NCBI RefSeq assembly: GCF_910592395.1
Contig: NC_088320.1
Location: forward strand, 13,392,501 to 13,456,500
DNA length: 64,000 nt
Direction: 5' to 3'
Origin: Lineus longissimus
Lineage: Eukaryota; Nemertea; Pilidiophora; Heteronemertea; Lineidae
Of this stretch, positions 13,642 to 25,666 are shown piece by piece. Below the pieces are notes generated by a model that was not told the origin of the DNA, ran no database searches, and saw nothing but the letters and a program-made list of their open reading frames with translations. A program made the translations under genes and the position numbers. How positions within the stretch are numbered: position 1 is the stretch's first letter; each line of letters opens with the position of its first letter.

Positions 13642-14898
13642 TCAGTGCTGGAGTGAAGCAATCTGAGAATTCTGGATGTTTACCTGGGCGTCAGAAACCA
13701 CGAATATGTGCATTTTGTATGGTCCCTTTCCAGATTTCTTTGTAATAGATAATTGAATACCATCTTTTGTGTTCTGGAGCTTCTTTCCTGATCCGTGAAG
13801 GCGATTATCCTCAGAAGTTCTCAGGTCCAACCATAAACCATAGTGATTAGAATCACCATAGTATTTCTCCATGGTCATGTTACAGTCATGAGTTTTCTTC
13901 AAATCTTCAGACATAAAATGTTTCTTGATCTCCTCCCATTGATCCATCATTCTCATTCCTTCTGGGAACACCTGATTGGCAACACCCTCTATTGTGATCT
14001 GCACTTTACTTATGTTAGGGTTTTCAAACTTCTCTGAATCTCTAGCTCCATCTACATAGTCAGACACAAATAGTAATAATAATCCTTTAATAGACATTCT
14101 TGGAAAGTTGATGTTCTCATTAATTAGTGTTTCATTAGCAGTAACATTGACTGTCTTAAAATGGTCTACCCAATCATAAAATATTGAGAATCCAGAATTG
14201 TACTTGTTACTCAATTGACTAGCAATCATTTTGTTGGTTACGGTATCATATTCAAAACAAATATTCTCTAGTTTGTAGCCCATGCTAGCTGTGTTTGTGG
14301 TGACTATGATTTCCTCCTTTGGTGCTAAAGTTATTTCAATAATCACATCTTCTTGAATTGGAAACTTGTAAAATGGAGCATGATGATGGAATAGTTCAAA
14401 ATCGAATGGTATTTTGTACTTCTTGTCAAACACTTTCTTTAAAGTCTTTTCATTAGCTGTTTCTCCAGTGACATCAGCTTCAGCGACTCCTGATCTTAAT
14501 TCTCTAAGATTTTTTGACTGAATACCCTGAAAAACTCTATCATTTCTTTCTTCTTCTGTAAACCACAGATCTTTAAATGTAGAATAATGACTGTATTCGT
14601 CAAGGTCAAATATCTGCTCTGTTCCCCACTTAACCACCATCTTTGAAATCAGGTTTCTACCAAGATTATTTACAACACTATTTTTAGAATCACCAGAAAT
14701 GGTTACATCAGCAGACAGATAAAGAGATTTAGGTACAAAGAATGTATTCTCTCGCAATGCCGGTATTCTAACATACAGTGTTTCTTTGGGGTTAGCAGAT
14801 GATGGGTTATGAGTAATGATATGATGCTGCCTCTCAGCTTTCAAACCAAGTGGAATCTTATGTGCCCTTTCGGTATTTAATAAATATCCTGTTGCCAT
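13642..14898 (-). CDS. Polinton major capsid protein (double jelly-roll)
   Basis: Protein of 418 residues, identified by family resemblance and position as the first gene of the capsid block. Features: N-terminal LNTERAHKIPLGLKAERQHH, a region rich in alternating hydrophobic strands (LYVRIPALRENTFFVPKSLYLSADVTISG), VVKWGTEQIFDLDEY, and a second strand-rich half (MSIKGLLLLFVSDY, VQITIEGVANQVFPEG, YGLWLDLRTSEDNRLHGSGKKL). Double jelly-roll capsid proteins form the hexagonal shell of Polinton-like viruses. No mini-insert is present, in line with structural constraint. The ATG has TAAATAGAAAATG upstream instead of TAAATG. It appears full-length and uninterrupted. Confidence 0.88.
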   Translation of the reverse strand: MATGYLLNTERAHKIPLGLKAERQHHIITHNPSSANPKETLYVRIPALRENTFFVPKSLYLSADVTISGDSKNSVVNNLGRNLISKMVVKWGTEQIFDLDEYSHYSTFKDLWFTEEERNDRVFQGIQSKNLRELRSGVAEADVTGETANEKTLKKVFDKKYKIPFDFELFHHHAPFYKFPIQEDVIIEITLAPKEEIIVTTNTASMGYKLENICFEYDTVTNKMIASQLSNKYNSGFSIFYDWVDHFKTVNVTANETLINENINFPRMSIKGLLLLFVSDYVDGARDSEKFENPNISKVQITIEGVANQVFPEGMRMMDQWEEIKKHFMSEDLKKTHDCNMTMEKYYGDSNHYGLWLDLRTSEDNRLHGSGKKLQNTKDGIQLSITKKSGKGPYKMHIFVVSDAQVNIQNSQIASLQH

Positions 14899-15109
14899 TT
14901 TCTATTTATTTACTAGTAAAATTATGTACATGCAGTGAACAGTGCCAACATCATATATCAGGTAAAATGCACGGAAAAAAGCTATTGACGTGTACTTTCT
15001 GTTGGAATACAGTAAGTCATGATTACATTAACCCATTGAACTCTAGTATTCCCTCACCATTTCATTGACCATTTCATTGCAACGCTTCACTGGGAATCTA
15101 ATGAATGAT
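14899..15109. other. non-coding subterminal Polinton sequence
   Basis: About 210 bp upstream of the major capsid gene. It is AT-rich, with a short repeat of ccatttcattg (15057-15080). It would hold the promoter of the capsid block. Confidence 0.5.
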
Positions 15110-15239
15110 AGAATATATGTATTGTGGTGTCTGGTTCTTAGGGGTTTCTAAGCTAATTTGAGACAAAAAGGCCTGTAAGGGCTTTTGTTAAAATAGCTTA
15201 GAATTACCTAGATTCCTACCACCACAATACATATATTCT
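15110..15239. repeat. 130-bp palindromic right terminus of the Polinton
   Basis: 15110-15129 and 15220-15239 are perfect 20-bp inverted copies (agaatatatgtattgtggtg). Pairing continues imperfectly inward (TTCTAAGCTA arms, then GGCC/GGGC near the centre), so the whole block can fold as one hairpin. The outer end on the minus strand begins AG, the Polinton terminal dinucleotide. Confidence 0.75.
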
Positions 15240-15245
15240 CACAAT
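15240..15245. repeat. probable 6-bp target-site duplication (cacaat)
   Basis: First six bases after the Polinton end. In the uninterrupted paralogue at 29101 the same bases follow ...ggattgata. Polintons duplicate 6 bp; the matching left copy is outside the window. Confidence 0.5.
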
Positions 15246-15862
15246 AGAGCACACGCTAAAAGAGAAATAGCATCGTATGTGCCTCCATCTGGCTGGCCGA
15301 TGCCGATGTTAAAGACAACTATAGTGAACTCTGCACTGTGTGCAAGCGCCGCCATGTCTACCAAAGCCACCGAACATTAAAAAAAATCATAAAGCCAGCG
15401 ATCACCTAGCACTGTAAGGTAACGCTGTTAAACGTCATAATTGATCTGTTTGTCTGCAGCAAGATGTCTTAACATGCCATATTCAATATTTTGAGACCAC
15501 TGCGCTGATGATTCAGGGTTATCTAAGGCACATCGGATCGGATCTTCGCAGTCCAGGTGTGATGAATCGCATTTATTGTGAGTCAATTGAGCTATTTAAT
15601 CTAAGATCAGAATCATGTAACTATAACCATGGTCATAATGTTATCCAAGATCATAGTGATGTAATATGGAATCAGTTAGAATCAGGAATGAACATTCATG
15701 TAGGACTGGACAATAGTGCAGATCATGACTTTACAATGACTTAACAATGACTTGACAATGGCGAGTGGTTGGGTGATCTATGGTTGTTGGCGTGTGCTTT
15801 TGGCGAGGACTCAGAAAGACTCCAAGGAAAGCAGTTGGTTATGCTTGCCTTGTGATTTGAAT

Positions 15863-16358
15863 TGATTGGAGCTCCAGAATCCCTTTTCGGGGAAGCTGTT
15901 TATCGAATCCGGACTATTCGGTTCGGGAATTATGATCGCCTGGCGTTGGTGCCGAATGTGTAGAATTGGAGCTCCAGAATCCCTTTTCGGGGAAGCTGTT
16001 TATCGAATCTGGACTTTTCGGTTCGGGAATTATGATCGCCTGGCGTTGGTGCCGAATGTGTCGAATTGGAGCTCCAGAATCCCTTTTCGGGGAAGCTGTT
16101 TATCGAATCTGGACTTTTCAGTTCGGGAATTATGATCGCCTGGCGTTGGTGCCGAATGTGTCGAATTGGAGCTCCAGAATCCCTTTTCGGGGAAGCTGTT
16201 TATCGAATCTGGACTTTTCGGTTCGGGAATTATGATCGCCTGGCGTTGGTGCCGAATGTGTCGAATTGGAGCTACAGAATCCCTTTTCGGGGAAGCTGTT
16301 TATCGAATCCGGACTTTTCGGTTCGGGAATTATGATCGCCTGGCGTTGGTGCCGAATG
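15863..16358 (+). repeat. 100-bp satellite, five copies
   Basis: Exact 100-bp period (gagctccag at 15869, 15969, 16069 and 16169; variant at 16269). It includes the palindrome-like ttcggttcgggaa. Open frames across it are by-products of the period. Confidence 0.95.
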
Positions 16359-18043
16359 GAGTCTTCGCTGCAGCTGTGAAACGCACACATATACGTATTC
16401 GGATCGGAACGCCTAAATTCCGTATTCTTATTGGGAACGGATAGCCTAAGTCCGTATTCTCATAATTGCCTCTTAACCCTTTACACCTCTGTGTCGCCAT
16501 ATCTGGGCCCTTACTCGGAACTGGACATTTTCTCAGTTATACTTGGAATTCATCTTTGGAACTGGACCTTTTTCTCAGTTACCCTGTGAACTTTGCCCTT
16601 GTGAACTGAAGGGACTGAACTGAACATTGCTACACTTTGTACACGAACTCTCATGACTAATATTTATATGCTTTATTTCAGCAGATGGCTATAAAAATTT
16701 TTTACATAATTTTCTCTTATAATAAACTCTTTGTTATTTTGATATAGGTGTTCAGCTGTTTTAACAGAGAGGTACCAGTGCCTTAAAAGCCGCTACGTCA
16801 CACCAGGCTATTGTTCATATTATCAATATAGATTAATCTACACTGGATATTATATGTATGCACCACAATCATGGAGAGTCTGGCTGAAATTAAAAAAAAG
16901 AGCGTTCCGCCTGACAAAAATGTGTTAACTGTAACAAAACGATATCTCAAGTCATTTATCATCCTCACACATCAAACGAATTCAGTGATTTTGATATGGT
17001 ACGTTTGACATCAGGACAGTTGTGTCTTACATTTCAAATGACAACTTCACAAAACTGCATCGAATATAGACATCAAGACCCCTACCTGGCTGACGGTGGT
17101 TGCAAAGCAGAAGCAGTGTAAGGTTAGTCACAAGAGGTACTAAGAGCTGGACAACATCATCCTGCAGGACCGTGCTGAAAGCAACCGACAAATAAGCTCT
17201 CTTTGGAGAATTTGCTGGAATAATCAAGTTCCAAATGACAGAGCACACAGGACCTATCGCCAATACTTCACCGTCATCGCTCGCTCACGGGGTAGAATGA
17301 TAATGATGAGGAACCGACGATGATATTTACTTTTTTAGCTCTCACTCTCATGAAATACAGAATTGGTTTCGAACTGAAACAGTAGCACAATACAATCTAA
17401 GGAACAATAACAGTTGTCAAACGGCGTGATCCTGACCGTTATGGATAGCATGGGTAAGATCGATTCTTATGACTGATGATAGCTGCTGGCTTAATGATTT
17501 TATTTATTGTTCTCCGTTACAAAACCAAACCTTAAAGGAACTCTATAGGCAGTAGCTAGGTCGGCAAGATAAAATCACAAGAAATCGCCAATAGGAGTCT
17601 CTCACATCTCACAGTACGTCAAAACTATTCGTGCTTGTAGGAGGCATATATTTAGTGCTGAATCTAACATGACCCAGAGCCCTTACCTGCTTACCGTGTA
17701 TATAGTCACCTGAAGAGAGTCAATTTGACCCGCCTGCTCCTGCCTATAGTCCCCCTTTAAGCAAAACGTATATAAGTGACAACACAAACACATTAGATGA
17801 ATAGTTCATCGTATGGTTGGTTTGAGACGAAAAAACATGATATGTAATATTAAGTAAGTGTGCTGAGGGGGGCAAATTTGTTAGTTATCAACTAGTAGTA
17901 TTAATACAGAGAACAGTATCCCAGTAAACTCGGAAAATTAGTTATGCCGAGAACGACAGAGGGTCCCAAAAATTTGAAAGGTGTCCAAAATATGTAATAT
18001 GTCAGTGGTGGTGTTGGTGGAACCACACTCCCTCGAGCCATTA

Positions 18044-19699
18044 AATAGGTTGAATAGCGCCTCCAGAAGCAAGCAACAGCGCCACCCGTAGCAGAAATAA
18101 GAACTGCTTAGTGACGTCATGGTTTCCATATACGGCATCTCATTTGCATATTTTTACAACCTTATTTACTACGAGTTATAAATATGCCAGTAGCACGTGG
18201 ATCATGCCGGGCGGCGCTGTCAGGTGTTTCCACTATGGGTTACATAATCGGCTACAAAGAGGCCAGTGTTCTAGTAAATGAAGTTAGCAATGATAGTGAA
18301 AGAATGTTAGTGTATGTTACGCAGTCAATAGCGATAGTAGTGAGTTGGAGAGAGGAGAAAATGGAAAATGGAGAGAATTGTTAGCAGAAAGTCTAGTTTT
18401 GAATTACAGTAGTTAGTAACCATAAACTGATGATCCCACGCCATGCAAACATTTCAAATCATGCTAGGTGTTCAGTGGTAGGCCTCATAATCAAGGACAA
18501 CAGTCACAACCAATCAGAATAACAACTCGTTTAACACTCTTTGTAAAACATGGCAATGATAAGGCCATGATGATCTTTCTGTTACCACCACAGCCACGGT
18601 GACCGAAGGCCTGTTCCAAGACTATCTATTGACTGAAGTCATTCTAAATACTAGTTGACGGAACATGTGTACTGCATAGTCACTAGTGTTTTAAATATGA
18701 TTCACCTTTCACCATGTCCTTTCTCTTTCAAGGATAAAATAACATCGCTGCTGAATACGCACGGCTTAGATTCTACAGATCCGCACATTATCCAGGCGTG
18801 CTACAGTCACAAGAAACATAGGTTTACTCAGTACGGGAGTGACCAGAAGAGAAAGGTAATTCCTCTAATTTGTATGCATCTGCCTGGGTTCATCCAGAAT
18901 ACAGTTACCTTGTCTTTCGGCCAAGCTATAGCAATCGAAATCAATAAACGAAATTCACACAGTATGGAACATACACATGATTAACATTGAGTGTTCACCC
19001 CGGGGTGTTCACTAAACGATCTTAAGTTATTAATTAACGGCCCCAAAACTTATGAGAATCAATTATTAGAGTCCCAGGGTAACTTACATATAGGTCGCTA
19101 TTAGCCTATTAGCAGAGGTGTTTTAAGTGCTTAAGTCGCTTGACCAGTCTTATGTAACCTGGTACAATCACATGCACCTCAACATCAACAGTTTCCACTC
19201 AACTGACAATATACTGCTCATCGTGATTATGTTGAATAGGATTGTCTGATGAGTGCTGTCTGCGTTGTTGGGCTGGAGTTTCGATATTATTCACCCTGCC
19301 CATTAACATAAATCTAAACTTATCCGATATAAACATATCTGATCCAGATTGATCTGACCTGTTCTGCTTGATAGATTTACTGTAAGTGTATATTTCTATT
19401 CAACCGCTAAATGGAAACCCCAAGGGTACATCCCATGGCCATGCCGGTCGGTACATGATACATGGTTCATCCAACAGTGTGATATGTGCTTGTCATGGAC
19501 CTACCATAGAGTTACGATATATGTTTCATTACCTGTATTCAGTTAGCAGCGAACATGTATCTGCAGATTGCAAGTGCACCCCTCATGTACATGGAGATGG
19601 CCAAAATTAGACTATTCATCACTACTTTATTTTGACCAGACAAACAGCCATACCCTGTGATATTGCATTCTTATTAATCGTTCGCCATTTGCATTGCAG
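18044..19699. other. no gene recognised
   Basis: Unique-looking AT-rich DNA between the partial duplication and a possible 3' exon. Short open frames (for example 18655-18984) show no recognisable domain. Confidence 0.5.
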
Positions 19700-19837
19700 C
19701 GCTCATTTGCCTACATCGTCAAGCTGTTCCGTCGAGATGAGGGCCCAGCAGAGCCAGAGGAGAAAGACTTTTGGCGTGGCTATACAAATTACAGGTGCCT
19801 AGCTGTGGGTAGCCCCGACAGCTGGGCCAAGCTGTAG
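19700..19837 (+). CDS. possible terminal exon of a host gene
   Basis: A splice-acceptor-like tract (tttgcattgcag) ends at 19699 and is followed by 45 codons with coding-like composition: RSFAYIVKLFRRDEGPAE, then DFWRGYTNYRCLAVG, ending SWAKL before TAG. A further in-frame stretch after the stop (EIDDKRVEKDIDYNM, then TAA) suggests the TAG may be a mutation. I do not recognise the family, and upstream exons are not identified. Unspliced pseudogene or chance are alternatives. Confidence 0.3.
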   Translation, partial: RSFAYIVKLFRRDEGPAEPEEKDFWRGYTNYRCLAVGSPDSWAKL

Positions 19838-19879
19838 GAGATAGACGATAAGCGGGTGGAGAAAGACATTGATTATAAC

Positions 19880-20215
19880 ATGTAATTATGGGGGTTAATT
19901 GAATGGAAGGGATTAATTGTAAATAATTGTAAAGCGGGTGGGGAATCCGTTGATTGTAACATGTTAATACGGGGGTTAATTGTATAGAAGGGATTAATTG
20001 TAAGTAATTGTGAAGTAAAATGATTGTAAATAAGGGGCAAATAAGATTTTAATTCAAATGTAAATAAAGTGATTGTAATTAAAGGGGTAAATTTAATTGT
20101 AATTGTAATTAACGTGTAAATGAAATGATTGTAAATAATATGAAAACATTATTGTAAAGTATGGTGTAAAGTGCACATTAAGTTTAATATAATAAATATG
20201 GGTTAAAAAGATTTT
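19880..20215 (+). repeat. degenerate attgtaa-rich tandem repeat
   Basis: Diverged repeats of ggttaattgtaaataattgtaaa-like units, strand-biased and AT-rich. No gene. Confidence 0.65.
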
Positions 20216-20248
20216 ATTTCTTGTTCTTTCTGTACAACTCTCACAGCT

Positions 20249-22684
20249 AATTCTAGCCCGTTAAGCGTGTAGTTTTTAAAACGTTAACTACCCCCTATTG
20301 TGTAATTAATTTGACAAAAAACGTCATTTTTGGACCTTTTTATTCCTGATTGGATAGCACTGTTGTTATTGCTCCTATACATGTTCTGTTGCATTTTGTA
20401 TGTCAAATGTATGTTCTTCCTTTGTTCTAAGTGTGAAATAATGAAATAAATAGTGACATTTATTTTTATATATTGTATTTTGAGTCCCTTTTTAACACAT
20501 TTTTGACGAATTTTTGAAAATTTGATGAATTGTTGAAAACTATAATTCAATTTTACAATTTGTCTCCTTTTTGGGACAGAAGAGTGTACATACTACTTTG
20601 TTCTACATCTCTTTGTGCAATAAATTTTACTGGGGGGTGAGAGACATGATCCAGGGGGATGGGAGGAACTATATCAGTCCTGCACAACTCGGCACAACTT
20701 AGCGAGGTTAGGTAGATTTCAAAGCATGGAGTAATGCACAAAGCCTTGTCACACTTGTTACACATGTAACTTGTGTCTCTCCTGGTGCCTTTTGATAAGC
20801 AGACATGACATTTCCTTTGAGAGTACTCCTCCTTGGGTGTTGGGGTGATGCGGGTAAGGAAGTGACGCTCAGTGAGGCGCAACGGAGTGTCACTATGGGA
20901 CGGACGCCCCACCCTCTTCTCTCTCTGTTGTACCTTGTACTTCCCAACTAACCTATCCACCAGTGACAGAATGAAGCTTAGTCTTGGACTGGTTCATCCC
21001 ATCTTCTTGAACAAGATATGGGCATTCAGTACAGCCATATCCAGGATATGACGGAACTGCTTGATATAATACTTTTTCAACCTTTTCCGGGAACTTGGGT
21101 AGGCAGAAAAGAAGGCGTCACTCAGGTCAACACCACCCATGGTATCATTGTAATCGTAGCACACTTGTGGTTTCATTACTGGTGGCTTATTTGGATCTGC
21201 TCTTGCTACTTGCCTGGTTCTGGCATCATGGATGGTGCTGAGCATGTGGACGTCCTTCTTATCTCTCCACTTCAGAAGCATCAGCTTCTCACTATACGCA
21301 GCTTTGATCTCTCCCTTACGAAGTTTCTGCTTCAGAAAGTCTTTGGGTAGACCTCTGTGGTTAGGCCTGATGGTTCCAACAGAATCAGTGCTTCTTGCAC
21401 AAAGTTCATCATAAAGACCAGGTGTGCTAAAAAAGTTGTCCATATTGATACAGTAACCTTTGTTGAAGAACTGCCGACCAAGTGTCAGGATTACTTTTGA
21501 ACCCATTGGTAGGTCCTCATCAAGCCCTGGATCATACACCGTACCCTCCCCTAAGTAAACAAAGAAGTCCAAGATGTAGGCTGAGCTGGACTTGCATATC
21601 TCGAACGACTTTATCCCAAAGCGTGCACGTTTGGAAGGGATGTACTGTTCCCTCCCCAGTCTTCCCTTCCACAGCATAAGGGACTCGTCGATAGCTACGT
21701 CCCTCTCTGGCTGATAAACTTCTGAGCATCTTCTCTTCAAGTGCTGGAGTATTGGCCACAATTTGTACAGCTTACAGGGAATGGTATCATCGTCTCCTGC
21801 TTTGGTGTTGTCTGCGAAATGCAAAAACTTGTTCAAGAGGACGAACCGGTCATAGTCCATTACATCACGGAAGAAGGGTGTATCCAGGGAAGCCCTCTTC
21901 GAAAAATACTGCTGATACTCAGCCCTTCTTCTTCTCCAGGGGGTTGTATACAAGCCTAAGTAAACCCTCATCTCATCACCAGTAGTATCTTCCCATTGTT
22001 AAGCCCGAGAGCGACGTTTCAGTTCAGGTCCCTTGTCATTCATGAACTGCTGGACAAATAGATTGGTCTGAGTTACGATCAGATCAATCAACTCATCATT
22101 GAAAAGAGTTAAAAAAACTCCAGAGGATCCTCTGGGTCGTCAATGTTCACCTTCAAGCCAGGATTGCTAGTGAAAGGGAACATGTCCCTTGCTTGCCCAT
22201 GTGGACTCCAATCTCGATTTGGCACACGTGGTCCTCTTGCACGTGGTCGACCACGTGGTCCTCTTGAACGAGCCACCACATGGCGGGGCGCGGGCCCATC
22301 ACCAGCAGCCCCATCATTATCACTACTACTGGCATTAAGATCACCAGGATCAGCACCCTCAGGCTCAGATTCAGTGTCTCAGTCACTGGCGTCTATCAAA
22401 TACGCCTCATTCCCGTCCGAATCAACGTAAGACAACAAATCATCATCCGACTCCAGAATACTGTTCAAAACCTCTTCTTCAGAGATCTTGCGCTTGCTGG
22501 ACGATGCCATTATTGTCCACGTGCATAGTCAAACTCAAAGCTGAACACGAAGTTACTCAGAAACAGATTTTGTTAGTCAGAACGAGGTTGTGTCGTCTTG
22601 CAAATGTTCGTTATATTACGCCCTACACACAGTGAGTGGCAGTCCAGGACGTTATATAACGCCCTACGCACTTAACGGGCTAGA
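20249..22684 (-). mobile_element. piggyBac element, decayed
   Basis: Inverted ends: tctagcccgttaag(c/t)g at 20252 and, inverted, at ~22670-22684. Internal sub-repeats of gttatat(a/t)acgccctac occur at ~22610 and 22650 near the 5' end. A clear TTAA duplication is not preserved (CTAA/TTAA). It carries the transposase pseudogene. Confidence 0.75.
20553..22510 (-). pseudogene. piggyBac transposase pseudogene
   Basis: Cut-and-paste transposase of the PGBD4-like type. The main frame at 20994-21971 holds the DDD catalytic region: VAIDESL, NMDNFFSTP and MGGVDLSDAF, with TIRPNHRGLPKDF between. 20553-20960 holds the C-terminal cysteine-rich domain (CHVCLSKG...CNKCDKALCITPC) in another frame. The N-terminal region begins at the ATG at 22508-22510 (MASSSKRKISEEEVLNS). 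Disruptions seen: an in-frame TGA ~50 codons in, a frameshift after a DPEDPLEFF stretch (~22110), a TAA just before MRVYLGL (~21990), and a frameshift near 20990. It cannot encode an active enzyme. Confidence 0.93.
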
Positions 22685-22728
22685 CTGATTAATCAAAATA
22701 AAATCAGTTGCGAAACGATGCCATTCAC

Positions 22729-23450
22729 TAATGCTTCGTTCACACTGGCCTTTAATACGTATCCCAAAGCGCATTGAAGCTTTAATACGCTTCAGGTGTT
22801 CACACTAGGAACCCGCTAATGCGCATTGAAACCGTATTAACAAATACGGTTCTTAATGCGTATTCCATTCCGCTTTAACTAATTCGAATTGGTTACATCG
22901 CTTTGTCACCGCAGTGTGAACAGCTTAATACGTATTAACTGGAATCCCACGTTACGCATGCGCAGTTGAGGTTTGCCCACCTACTTCCGTTTTACGTCGT
23001 GGGGAAAACGTGTTGACATAAATGTCAGAGAAATTTGCGGATTATTTGATCTACGGCGCCGATTCTGAGCAGTTATTTGCATGAAAAACACGAACAAATA
23101 TATAAAACGAGGGTACACATCGCGCAAATTCTCATTCTCATTCTCCATCATGTCCATGGGCGCATCCATCTTGGAAATAATTTGACCTTCACCTCTCGGG
23201 ATCTTTCAGCTAGGCCTCCTTCGGGACATTCGGGATTTGTCGGAGGCCCTCGGAATTAGTTTAAATCGCATCCGATAGATGCCGTGGCGTTATTACGCAT
23301 TGAGTGTGAACGCTCCAGAACCGGATCAGCAAGCGAATTTGAAGCGAATTAACGCAATGTGAACGAGTCATTTTTAAATCGCATTAACGAAACTGTATTC
23401 CGGAGTACGTATTCCGGAATACGGATCAGAACCGTGCTCAGTGTATGTCT
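22729..23450. mobile_element. MITE-like repeat with gttcacact/agtgtgaac ends
   Basis: A ~700-bp block bounded by cgttcacactgg near 22740 and inverted agtgtgaac/aatgtgaacgag motifs at ~23300-23370. It has many internal inverted short repeats built on aatacg, cgtatt and aatgcg. No coding region. A non-autonomous element is likely, but exact termini are unclear. Confidence 0.45.
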
Positions 23451-23569
23451 TAGGTGGTAATGAAATACACAGGACAAGGCCAAGTATACTTATAAGGGAT
23501 GTTTAAGTGATCACATTTCATCCAATCAGGAGGGAGCAAAAATGATACACTCTGACACTAGTGGAACTA

Positions 23570-23905
23570 TGATGGAACTCACAGCATAGAATCTACCACG
23601 GAAGTCCCATGAACGTTCCATCCATGGCCCATCAGTGGATAGCTGATGGGAGACCAGTAACTGTTGTTAAACGTTGTTTGCGATAATCATGAACTATCCA
23701 TCCATGGAGCCCATGGATGGAACGTTCATGGGCCATCAGCTATCCATGATAGTTGACGGGGATTAATCATGAACTTTCCGTCCATGTGCCATCCATGGAT
23801 AGTTGATGGAGAGTCTCCATCAGTTATTCATGGATTGCCCTCGTGGATGGAACGTCCATGGGCCATCAGTGCAGTGGATAGTTGGTTGAATCCGTTATAG
23901 AATCT
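23570..23905. repeat. nested palindromic repeat header of the duplication unit
   Basis: Repeated dyads of catggatagctgatgg, ccatcagctatccatg and gaacgttccatccatgg. The same block recurs diverged at 51270-51440. It precedes the body of the tandem duplication unit. Confidence 0.8.
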
Positions 23906-24562
23906 ATGATGGGCCATCATAGATTCTATGATGGAATATACGGGTAAACTTGGCCAATTTATTTTTATATTCCATAAGTTTGAATAATGCCACTCTAACG
24001 TGTTTATGCTTTTGATACACCGTTTCTTGCCTATTTTGAGGGTCTCACTTTCAGTTAGCAAAATCGAGTGGGTATTATAGCAAAACCTTATATACTATCA
24101 GTAAGCAACCATTTTTCTGCAATTTATTATGAGAGATGAGTGTTAAGCCACCGAAGTTCTACTAGAAATGGAAGATTTTCCTCCAAACAAAGCCAGTACA
24201 TTGTATTCAACTCTTGTGTAGCAAGAAATGGGGATTCCCAAAACACCAGTGTGTCACTGGTAGGGATGAAACACCCTTCCCTGGGCCAATGGTCACGATC
24301 GTTTTCTTTTTTCCCTGGTAGTGGAAACAACCTTCCGTGGGATCCTAGCCTCAATTGTCTTTCTCCCTGGTATGATAGTGGAAACAACCTCCAGTGGCCC
24401 TGGCGTCCTTTTCTCTACCAGTATTACAAGTGGTAGAACACTCGAAGTACAACGCGTAATATTCACAACACTTTGTCAAAATATGAAGAAAAAAAAATTT
24501 TGAACCTAACTTACCACTCTGGAACGAATTCCGAGAGTTTTCCATTGCTTATTCACCTTTTA

Positions 24563-25666
24563 TTAAACTCTTTTGCTATAGATCTTCGCGACTAAAGGTA
24601 TATGCTGGCCCCTATTCCCCCTTGGCCAGCTAACGAATTCACCAGCTTTGATTGGAAGGATAGCATATGACCTGTCATGTTTGGCGGTGAAGGACATCAG
24701 CCACCTCATTTGGCCACTCCCGCTACTAATTAATTTTTTCTTAGTTTTAACGTGATCATTGTCTACGTGAACGATTTCGTACACACTTAGAAACTTTCCA
24801 TGCAAATCCTGTCATTTATCAAATAGTTCGATGCTATTGTCAGATTTAACTATAAGGTATTTGTTTCCAAGTAGATAGGCTTCGTTATATTTATACATGA
24901 GCCATAAGTCATTGAAGACTTCCATCTTTGTTTTGTCATCAATGAGAGTTTTGCATCGGATTGTAAAAGGTCTGAAGGTAAACGAATAAATGCATTCTCT
25001 ATCACACTGGATATTTTTGAGTTCAACACTCCTTTCGGACAACTCTGCCTTTCGAGGCTGTCCTGCTGAACCCAAGTTCTCTACATGTTTAAGCTTGAAG
25101 AAAAGTCCACAGTCTTGTATCTTGAACCAGTGTTGAAATGACAGTGAGACAGCGATAGGTCCGTTCGTCTTGCTGTTGCCATATGTTCGTTTCATCGCAT
25201 AAGTTAGCTCTAAGAAAACATTTTCTCCGCATGTCGCCACTCTCAACCACCGAAAACGTTTACGCCCACTCACAAGACGGGTCTTAAATTCATTATAAGG
25301 GATTTTTAGTTTCCGTATGTTACCTTCAAGTTCAAATATGGTGATTTTGACAGTCCTCCGTTCCGACACAAACCAGTGAGCTCCTGTATTACTTATTCCT
25401 ACAAAACTATTCCTATACTCACCAGATATGAAGACTAGCTTTTTTACAGTGAAATGCCTAGTCAGTATATAAGAAGACATTGTCTTGTTCAGGCGATAGA
25501 CATACACATTTCGAGGCGTTGAGAAGATTGTATCGACAGGAGCGGCCATCGCGACTACCTGGAGTCCCTGGTGGTAATAAACTCTAGCACTACGCGCTGG
25601 AAACTCTCCTTTAATTGTGATATCCTGCTTCAAGTGATATAAATGCTGAATCACAGAGAACAACAT
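24563..25666 (-). pseudogene. copy 1 of the ~370-aa gene, one nonsense mutation
   Basis: Same reading frame as the intact gene in copy 2 (36051-37157), but an AGA codon became TGA at ~24812-24814, splitting it into 284 and ~80 codons. The downstream part remains open and in frame, so the mutation is probably recent. First true ATG at 25666 (MLFSVIQHLYHLKQ). Elsewhere only scattered substitutions separate the copies. Confidence 0.75.

Larger units (their letters stand above)
1..15239. mobile_element. Polinton/Maverick DNA transposon, left end outside the window
   Basis: A virus-like self-synthesising transposon. Seen here: protein-primed type B DNA polymerase, retroviral-type integrase with chromodomain, A32-like ATPase, major capsid protein and two penton-like proteins, the core set of Polintons. 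Genes are intronless, closely packed and in alternating strand blocks. The right end is set at 15239 because the next bases (cacaatagagc) continue sequence that is uninterrupted in two paralogous host copies at 29101 and about 42407, and because the element then ends in CT, as Polinton termini (AG...CT) do. The left terminus and an adenain-like protease are not in the window. One frameshift in the integrase suggests this copy is no longer autonomous unless it is a sequencing error. Confidence 0.95.
15240..18043. repeat. segmental duplication, partial copy 0
   Basis: About 2.8 kb nearly identical to 29101-31985 and 42408-45420. It begins exactly at the Polinton end and diverges after the shared ccctcgagccattaa. 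It contains the 100-bp satellite and otherwise no supportable gene; repeated short open frames at 17030-17320 recur in all copies but look like fortuitous reading frames. Confidence 0.9.

Noticed and set aside
15110-15239. Independent 130-bp MITE beside the Polinton
   Set aside because: No duplication flanks it on both sides, and its outer end coincides with the break from host sequence and has the CT terminus.
15866-16444. Overlapping open frames with near-identical ~89-aa proteins
   Set aside because: Products of a 100-bp satellite whose period shifts the frame; no coding signature. The same holds at 29766-30344.
17027-17320. Open frames on both strands at 17027, 30989 and 44450
   Set aside because: Differ in start and frame between the three copies, as expected for non-coding DNA.
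22143-22528. Plus-strand open frames opposite piggyBac N-terminus
   Set aside because: Antisense shadows of the piggyBac pseudogene's acidic N-terminal region.
24127-24387. Open frames duplicated at 24127 and 35617
   Set aside because: Kept open by recent duplication only; both strands are open and no domain or composition supports coding.
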